Source: Chlamydiota bacterium (GTDB taxonomy: Bacteria; Chlamydiota; Chlamydiia; Chlamydiales; SM23-39). From it: 55,957 nucleotides of DNA. The position numbers and the translations under genes were made by a program. The notes below the pieces were generated by a model, which did no database searches, had not been told where the DNA came from, and saw nothing but the letters and a program-made list of their open reading frames with translations. The stretch lies in contig DAIDIZ010000024.1 in the NCBI GenBank assembly GCA_027451585.1, positions 1 to 55,957 on the forward strand, written 5' to 3'. Shown here piece by piece: positions 51,189 to 55,957 of the stretch; position 1 is the stretch's first letter, and the number at the start of each line of letters is the position of its first letter.

Positions 51189-51226
51189 GGGGAAAGAACA
51201 GAAGCAAAAAACAATGGCGTTTTCAT
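51161..51226 (-). CDS. Short peptide ORF 2 with RRRRWRR C-terminus
   Basis: A 21-codon reading frame, ATG 51226 to TAA 51161–51163, beginning MKTPLFFASVL and ending SPSRRRRWRR. It shares LFF, SPS and RRRRWRR with ORF 1 in the same order. Consecutive CGC codons precede TGG-CGT-AGA-TAA in both. A promoter with TTGTGA and TATAAC spaced by 17 bp places the predicted transcript start within a few bases of the ATG, so the message would be leaderless or nearly so. Downstream follow ORF 1 and then the 304-residue gene. Confidence 0.45.
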   Translation of the reverse strand: MKTPLFFASVLSPSRRRRWRR

Positions 51227-51233
51227 GAGACCA

Positions 51234-51262
51234 GTTATATCAAAGTTTCTCTTTTTTCACAA
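51234..51262 (-). promoter_or_regulatory. Predicted sigma70-type promoter for short ORF 2
   Basis: On the minus strand TTGTGA (51262–51257) and TATAAC (51239–51234) are separated by 17 bp. Transcription would begin near 51227, next to ATG 51226. It may also be the main promoter for the operon reading to 46199. Confidence 0.55.
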
Positions 51263-51310
51263 GTTGTGGAGAAAAGAGATCCTTTGATAACCTCCCTTGA
51301 GGTGCTACTC

Positions 51311-52072
51311 ATGTCTCATCACACTCCACTAGAAATCATTGGGCAAGCTTTGGCTCTTTTGCGAGAGGAGGGATCGATTTTAGCCTCTCCTGAGGACGCC
51401 CTTTATTTCCGGCAGACCTTCAAAAAAGCGGAAGCAAAAGAGATTGCTGTTCCTGCTGTGCGACAGACCTCTCTTCCGAAGAGGATTGAACCGACGCCGC
51501 TTCCGGCGCCTCCAAAACCTGTCGAAGAGGTGCCCCCACAAAAAGCGCCTTTCCGAAGTGAGGTGGAGAAAACCATAGAACCGGTGAATTTTCAGGCGCT
51601 TAAAATTTTATTCCAGCGCTTTTTCCCGCAGGTGGCAGTGCTCGATTTGATCCCGAACGATGCCCTTGCTAAGAGGATGGCCTACCGATGGAAGACAAAA
51701 AATCAGGTAGCACCTATTTCGATCCTCTTTTTATCCGAGCCGCCGAAGCAAAAAGAGCTCCTCTCCGAGATTGTCCGGGCGATCGATGTCTACTTTGGTC
51801 CGGCCCGTTTTGTGAATGCCGAAGCAATCGAAAAGGAAAATCAGTGGGAGACTTTCTTAGGCAGTCCCGAGCTCAAATGGGTGATCGTCTGTGATTACAC
51901 GCTATGGCAGCTCTCTTCCCTGATGCGGCACTATAAAGAAATGCCTTCTCAACAGCTGAGGTTTTTAGGGACTACTCCTCTTTTTCTTCTTCCTGATCTG
52001 TCTCTTTATTTGAAGGATCCATTACTGAAACGCTCTCTTTGGAAATCGCTATGTCTCAAACTCTCTACGTAG
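51311..52072 (+). CDS. Conserved chlamydial hypothetical protein upstream of priA
   Basis: A 253-residue protein. I start at ATG 51311, preceded by GAGGTG; an earlier GTG at 51266 would add 15 residues. The N-terminus (MSHHTPLEIIGQALALLREEG) is helical, then a proline-rich linker (about residues 60–90, TPLPAPPKPVEEVPPQ) leads to a C-terminal domain of alternating strands and helices (ISILFLSEPPKQKELLSEIV; LKWVIVCDYTLWQLSSL). It overlaps the priA start. In Chlamydia a gene of similar size and position precedes priA; function unknown. Confidence 0.7.
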   Translation: MSHHTPLEIIGQALALLREEGSILASPEDALYFRQTFKKAEAKEIAVPAVRQTSLPKRIEPTPLPAPPKPVEEVPPQKAPFRSEVEKTIEPVNFQALKILFQRFFPQVAVLDLIPNDALAKRMAYRWKTKNQVAPISILFLSEPPKQKELLSEIVRAIDVYFGPARFVNAEAIEKENQWETFLGSPELKWVIVCDYTLWQLSSLMRHYKEMPSQQLRFLGTTPLFLLPDLSLYLKDPLLKRSLWKSLCLKLST

Positions 52073-54258
52073 GGGTCTATCTCGACCAAAGCTTGCAAAA
52101 AGCGCTTGATTACGAGGTGCCTGTTGACTTGATTTCTTTGATCAAGGTAGGGGTGCGAGTAGAAGTCCCTCTCCGGAACGGCTCGGCGAAGGGGACGGTA
52201 GCCTTCATCAAACAAGAGGCCTCTTTTCCGACGATCCGTCCCATTCTCAAAGTCCTTTCAATGGAAAGCGAATTCTCAGACAAGCAGTGGAAGCTTGCCG
52301 AATGGATGAGCCAGTATTATGCGACGTCGCTCCAAAAAGTGTTCAAGTGTTTTATCCCTCCTCATGTAAGACGAGGAGTCAAAGAAAGGGTGAGGATTTT
52401 TGTTTCCTTAGAAAAGAACCATGAAGAGACGCTCCGCTTTTGTAGCGAGTTGAGGATATCGAATCCGAAACAGGCCGATGTTCTGTCGTTTCTTCTTGAA
52501 CAGACAAAAGGTGCTTTTCTCTCGGAGATACTGGAGAAAGGGTGTTCTCGGAGCAGCATCGACTCTCTCCAAAAGAAAAAATGGATCAAGCTGCAATCGG
52601 TCACATCCGATGAAGAGCTGATCTTGGAAGAGGAGTTTTTTCCGGTCAAACCGAAGACCCTACATGAAGAGCAGAGAGCGGCGCTTCTCAAAATTGAAGA
52701 AGCACTTGATCTGGGGACTTTTTCAAGCCATCTCATTTATGGGGTAACGGGAAGTGGCAAAACCGAAATCTATCTGCGGGCGATCGAAAAAGCGCTCTCG
52801 CTGGGCAAGGGGGCTATGTTACTTGTCCCTGAAGTTGCGCTCACATCTCAAACAATTGAGCGATTTCGGTCCCGTTTTTCAGAGAAGATTGCCATTCTCC
52901 ACCACAAGAGAAGTTTAGGGGAGAGGTCGTCTGCATGGGAAGAGTTGAAAAGTGGGAAAATCCAGATTGTGATTGGCGCAAGATCGGCGGTTTTTGCTCC
53001 TATTCAAAACTTAGGTCTCATCATTGTCGATGAAGAGCATGATAGTTCCTATAAACAAACCGACGAACAGCCCTGTTATCATGGACGTGATGTGGCTGTT
53101 ATGCGGGCCTACATTGAAAAGAGCGTTGTTTTGCTTGGCAGTGCAACCCCTTCAATAGAGTCGCGCTACAACGCCGAAATGGGGAAGTACTCTCTCCATG
53201 TGTTGCGAAAAAGAGCCTCGAACGCCAAGTTGCCCAAAATTGAGATCATCGACATGAAGAGGACTTTTGAAAAACAGGGAGGTTTTACCCATTTTTCTCC
53301 CGAGCTCCTCAATGCGATCAAGGAAAGGGCGGAAAAGGGAGAGCAGACCCTTCTCTTACTCAACCGGCGCGGCTATCACCGGATGCAGATTTGCCTAGAG
53401 TGTCGCACCGTTGCCAAATGTCCCCATTGCGATCTGTCTCTTACTTATCATCGGCAAGAGAACTATCTCAAGTGTCACCTTTGTAACTACACCCGAACGG
53501 TTTTGGCCGCCTGCCCTGAGTGCAAAGTCCCCGGTTCTCTTGAATTTAAAGGGTTTGGGACTGAGCACGTAGAGCGCTCTCTAAAAGCCATTTTCCCCTC
53601 ATTGCGAACCCTTCGCATGGACAAAGACACCACATCGAAAAAGATGAGTCACGAAGAGCTCTTTCAGCAGTTTCGCTCTCATAAAGCGGATGTCTTGATT
53701 GGGACCCAGATGATCGCGAAAGGATTTCATTTCCCTTCCGTTACTTTAGTAGGCGTTCTCAATCTCGATGCCTCTCTCACTATCCCTGACTTTCGCTCCC
53801 CCGAACAGGTTTTTCAACTCTTGATCCAAGTGGCAGGGCGAGCGGGGAGAGCCGATCTTCCTGGCGAAGTGTTTCTCCAAACGTTCCTCCCTGATCATCC
53901 GGTGATCCAAATGGCAGCCAAGCAAGATTACGATCCCTTTTATGAGTCGACCCTCGAAGAGAGGCGTCTTTTTCAATATCCCCCCTTTTGCCATTTCATC
54001 AAATGTGAGTTTTCTTCTCTTGACCCGAAGATTGCAGAAGCCCAAGCAACGACGCTTTTTAGCCATCTTTGCTCTCAGCTCCCCTCGACAATCGAATTAT
54101 TCCCCGTAGCGCCTTCCGGTCACCCCAAAATCAAAGATCTCTACCGGTTTCAGTTTCTCATCAAGACACCGAAAATCAGTCTGGTTACCCCTTACCTCAG
54201 GGTTCTTAATATCCCTTCGTTGAAGATTGATGTGGATCCCCTCTCCACTTTTTTCTGA
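52051..54258 (+). CDS. priA: Primosomal protein N' (PriA helicase)
   Basis: A 735-residue replication-restart helicase. The N-terminal 3'-DNA-binding domain begins LYVGVYLDQSLQKALDYEVP. The helicase core has Walker A YGVTGSGKTEIYLRAIE, DEEH box LIIVDEEHDSSYKQ and motif III LLGSATPSIES. The zinc-binding region has paired cysteines in CLECRTVAKCPHCD, CHLCNY and CPEC. Motif V/VI includes IGTQMIAKGFHFPSVTLVG and QVAGRAGRADLPG. I start at ATG 52051, with GGAA upstream, over the in-frame TTG at 52039. The start overlaps the preceding gene, indicating coupled translation. Confidence 0.95.
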   Translation: MSQTLYVGVYLDQSLQKALDYEVPVDLISLIKVGVRVEVPLRNGSAKGTVAFIKQEASFPTIRPILKVLSMESEFSDKQWKLAEWMSQYYATSLQKVFKCFIPPHVRRGVKERVRIFVSLEKNHEETLRFCSELRISNPKQADVLSFLLEQTKGAFLSEILEKGCSRSSIDSLQKKKWIKLQSVTSDEELILEEEFFPVKPKTLHEEQRAALLKIEEALDLGTFSSHLIYGVTGSGKTEIYLRAIEKALSLGKGAMLLVPEVALTSQTIERFRSRFSEKIAILHHKRSLGERSSAWEELKSGKIQIVIGARSAVFAPIQNLGLIIVDEEHDSSYKQTDEQPCYHGRDVAVMRAYIEKSVVLLGSATPSIESRYNAEMGKYSLHVLRKRASNAKLPKIEIIDMKRTFEKQGGFTHFSPELLNAIKERAEKGEQTLLLLNRRGYHRMQICLECRTVAKCPHCDLSLTYHRQENYLKCHLCNYTRTVLAACPECKVPGSLEFKGFGTEHVERSLKAIFPSLRTLRMDKDTTSKKMSHEELFQQFRSHKADVLIGTQMIAKGFHFPSVTLVGVLNLDASLTIPDFRSPEQVFQLLIQVAGRAGRADLPGEVFLQTFLPDHPVIQMAAKQDYDPFYESTLEERRLFQYPPFCHFIKCEFSSLDPKIAEAQATTLFSHLCSQLPSTIELFPVAPSGHPKIKDLYRFQFLIKTPKISLVTPYLRVLNIPSLKIDVDPLSTFF

Positions 54259-54269
54259 AGATTAGGTAT

Positions 54270-55625
54270 ATGACGAGAAAAAAGAGAAAAGGCCCTTTAT
54301 ATATGAACGGCATCACCCGCAACCAATTTCGGACATGGCTTCTGGCTGCCTCAGGGATAGGACTTAGCGGATATGACCTTTTCATCGTGAGCGCTGCCCT
54401 TTCGCTCATCCAGGCCGATTTCCATATCTCTTCCCCTTGGATGGTAGGGCTTTTTGCTGGAGCTGCCGTCTTAGGCGCCGTTCCAGGCGCTTTTATCTCA
54501 GGTCTTTTGGCCGACCGGTTTGGTCGTCGTAAAATCATGTACATCGATATTGCAATGCTAGGGATGACCTCGATTCTCTGCTCAATTGCTTGGAATCCGG
54601 TGTCGCTTCTTTTTTTTCGTTTTTTTCAAGGGGTGGTGATTGGCGCAGAGTACCCGATCAGCGCCACGCTGATTGCTGAAGTGATGCCTAAATTAAGTCG
54701 AGGCAAATGGGTAACCGGAGCATTTAGTTTCCAAGCTGTCGGAATGATCGTCGCCGCAATCATCTCCACATTGATTCTTTTCGTTTTTCAAGAGAAAAGT
54801 GCCTGGCGCTATATGATGCTTTCGTGCGCAGTTCCCTCCATTATCCTCGCTATTTTCCGTCGCAATATCCGAGAAAGCCCTAGGTGGTTACTGAGACAAG
54901 GAAGAAAGAAAGAGGCCCAAGAAGTATTGACCTATTTGCTCGGGAAAGAGGCAACCCTTCAAGATATCCAAGGAACTCAAGAAGTCCTCTCATTCAAAGA
55001 CCTATTTCGCTCGTATAAAGTAGAGACTCTTTTAACCGCAGTGCCCTGGTTCCTCATGGATATTGGCCTTTACGGGATCGGTCTGTTTACCCCCGCTATT
55101 CTCGTTCAATCCCTTTTGCCGAAAGTCCCTTTTGGAGCCGATCAATTCCTTGCCTCGAATTTTAGGGCTGATGCGAGTGCTTCATTTGCCGATCTTTTTC
55201 TTATCCTTGGATTTTTACTCAATATTTTGTGGGTGGAAAAGTGGGGAAGGATTCGCCTTCAGGTGATCGGTTTTATGGGAATGGCGATCGGCACCTCTTG
55301 CGTGGCCCTTTTTGCTCTTCACGCAATGAGTCAGTGGATGCTCATCGGATTTGTCTTTTTTAACCTGATGGTGAATCTAGGTCCCAACGCAACCACTTAT
55401 CTTCTTCCTGTAGAAGTATTTCCTACTCGATTGAGAAGTACCGGTCACGGGTTTGCTGCTTCATGCGGCAAATTAGGAGCGACTCTGGGTGTCTTCTTTT
55501 TACCCGTGGCCGCCCACACCTTTGGTCTTGCCCGGACCATGATTGTGATGGGGATTTTGTCGACGGTGGGGGCGATTGTGACTCTTCTCTGCCGCATCGA
55601 AACAAAGGGGACTGCCCTCAAATAA
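54270..55625 (+). CDS. MFS transporter, sugar/phosphate symporter-like
   Basis: A 451-residue major facilitator with about 12 membrane segments. FISGLLADRFGRRKIMYIDI is MFS motif A after helix 2, and RFFQGVVIGAEYPISATLIAEVMP is the family's helix 4 motif. LLPVEVFPTRLRSTGHGFAAS after helix 10 resembles phosphate:proton (PHS) and metabolite:proton symporters. Two Arg residues in the middle loop (ESPRWLLRQGRKKEA) match the sugar-porter branch. The exact substrate cannot be assigned. It follows priA by 11 bp; ATG 54303 is an alternative start. Confidence 0.85.
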   Translation: MTRKKRKGPLYMNGITRNQFRTWLLAASGIGLSGYDLFIVSAALSLIQADFHISSPWMVGLFAGAAVLGAVPGAFISGLLADRFGRRKIMYIDIAMLGMTSILCSIAWNPVSLLFFRFFQGVVIGAEYPISATLIAEVMPKLSRGKWVTGAFSFQAVGMIVAAIISTLILFVFQEKSAWRYMMLSCAVPSIILAIFRRNIRESPRWLLRQGRKKEAQEVLTYLLGKEATLQDIQGTQEVLSFKDLFRSYKVETLLTAVPWFLMDIGLYGIGLFTPAILVQSLLPKVPFGADQFLASNFRADASASFADLFLILGFLLNILWVEKWGRIRLQVIGFMGMAIGTSCVALFALHAMSQWMLIGFVFFNLMVNLGPNATTYLLPVEVFPTRLRSTGHGFAASCGKLGATLGVFFLPVAAHTFGLARTMIVMGILSTVGAIVTLLCRIETKGTALK

Positions 55626-55957
55626 TACCATTTGATTCTTTGAGTGGACGTATTAAAGAAGGAGCCGCAGGAGTCCAACGATTTATGTAACTTGCTCCAC
55701 CGCGGTGAGGCGAAGTTCCCTCAAAATAATCAGAAGGGGTCTCGTAATGGGAAGGAACACACGCAAAAGAGGTTCCTAAGAGGCCCTCGTCGCCTGGTTT
55801 TATGTGGGCCCATGTCGAACATCGATAGAGTCCATGTTTTCCTCCATCCACTGGAAAAACGGACTTGAGATAGACAGTTGCGGGATCTGGATAGATCTCC
55901 AGGGCGATTGCATGATAAATAGCTTGACAAGTAATTATTTCTGAGTGTGTTGTGTTT
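55618..55957 (-). CDS. Partial gene of unknown function at the right end
   Basis: An open frame enters from beyond the right end and stops at TGA 55618–55620 after about 112 codons. It begins with the stretch shared with the left end (NTTHSEIITCQAIYHAIAL) and continues EIYPDPATVYLKSVFPVDGG, LYRCSTWAHIKPGDEG and CVPSHYETPSDYF. It is rich in His, Cys and aromatic residues. I recognise no family. The start lies outside the window; an internal ATG at 55851 is unlikely to be native because the frame upstream of it is conserved. It overlaps the MFS gene by 8 bp (convergent). Confidence 0.6.
   Translation of the reverse strand, partial: NTTHSEIITCQAIYHAIALEIYPDPATVYLKSVFPVDGGKHGLYRCSTWAHIKPGDEGLLGTSFACVPSHYETPSDYFEGTSPHRGGASYINRWTPAAPSLIRPLKESNGII
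55899..55957. repeat. Inverted repeat IR-R, 59 bp, identical to 531–589
   Basis: This is the exact reverse complement of 531–589 and reaches the last base of the window, so the true repeat may be longer. It lies within the partial gene and is read in the same frame as in the left copy. Confidence 0.9.

Noticed and set aside
531-55957. The two 59-bp ends as terminal repeats of one 55-kb transposon or island
   Set aside because: The repeat is coding in both copies, is not at an IS end, and the interval is full of core chlamydial genes.
1-55957. CRISPR arrays, tRNA, rRNA or phage structural genes
   Set aside because: No regularly spaced repeats, no cloverleaf-like intergenic sequence with a CCA-adjacent acceptor, and no phage module were found; the holin-like gene alone is not phage evidence.

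Overview
The gene content points to a member of the Chlamydiae outside the classical Chlamydiaceae (an amoeba- or arthropod-associated 'environmental' chlamydia). Chlamydia-type arrangements include gmk–omega-like–metG, a small basic protein next to YbeY, an uncharacterised gene overlapping priA, a CHLPS-type alpha/beta hydrolase, and a HAMP/RsbU-like protein. Around these lie accessory genes for secreted, outer-membrane or membrane-anchored proteins with no obvious housekeeping role. The species cannot be named from the sequence alone. The unrounded length, and the fact that both ends fall in repeated or mobile sequence, suggest a complete assembly contig.

Layout. 1–640: 3' remnant of an IS630-type insertion sequence abutting a gene fragment that shares 59 bp with the far right end. 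633–6460 (minus): SNF2 helicase, then the run DUF502–DUF502–holC and, separately, two small basic proteins and ybeY. 6495–8719 (plus): Uup ABC-F ATPase and an LRR-like remnant. 8778–15127 (minus): class-3 lipase-like protein, prmA-like methyltransferase, a RecQ–phosphoribosyltransferase fusion, CHLPS hydrolase, RlmD. 15212–24668: kinase-like membrane protein, DUF2147 protein, exported protein, OppA lipoprotein, holin-like protein, MFS transporter, a 712-residue protein of unknown function and an outer-membrane barrel. 24931–28407: GH64-like secreted glucanase, OmpW-like barrel, patatin lipoprotein. 28424–31695 (minus): AlsS and LysS. 31804–36235 (plus): three tandem genes sharing a helical module. 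36230–42075 (minus): SulP transporter, MFS–HEAT protein, cyclic-nucleotide-binding protein, HAMP/PP2C-like protein. 42253–46022 (plus): yicC, gmk, omega-like, metG. 46199–50906 (minus): unknown gene, NCS1 permease–DUF917 fusion, hydantoinase. 51311–55625 (plus): chlamydial hypothetical, PriA, MFS transporter. The right end holds a partial gene of unknown function.

The most notable signal is not an ordinary gene family. At least three families of short foldback elements begin TAC, end GTA and are flanked by TA, the signature of IS630/Tc1-type miniature elements. One sits in frame inside the permease–DUF917 gene and codes for exactly 55 residues of its linker. Two copies of another family supply the last codons and the stop of the genes they entered. 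A third family occupies a divergent promoter region. Separately, the 404-bp gap at 50907–51310 contains two tandem very short reading frames on the minus strand (27 and 21 codons) that both end in RRRRWRR just before the stop. They lie upstream of the permease–hydantoinase operon, and the outer one starts at a well-formed sigma70-type promoter.

Most transport and catabolic genes are in tight runs with 4-bp stop/start overlaps, so the minus-strand blocks 4751–6460, 10028–13720, 36230–40460 and 46199–50906 are probably operons.
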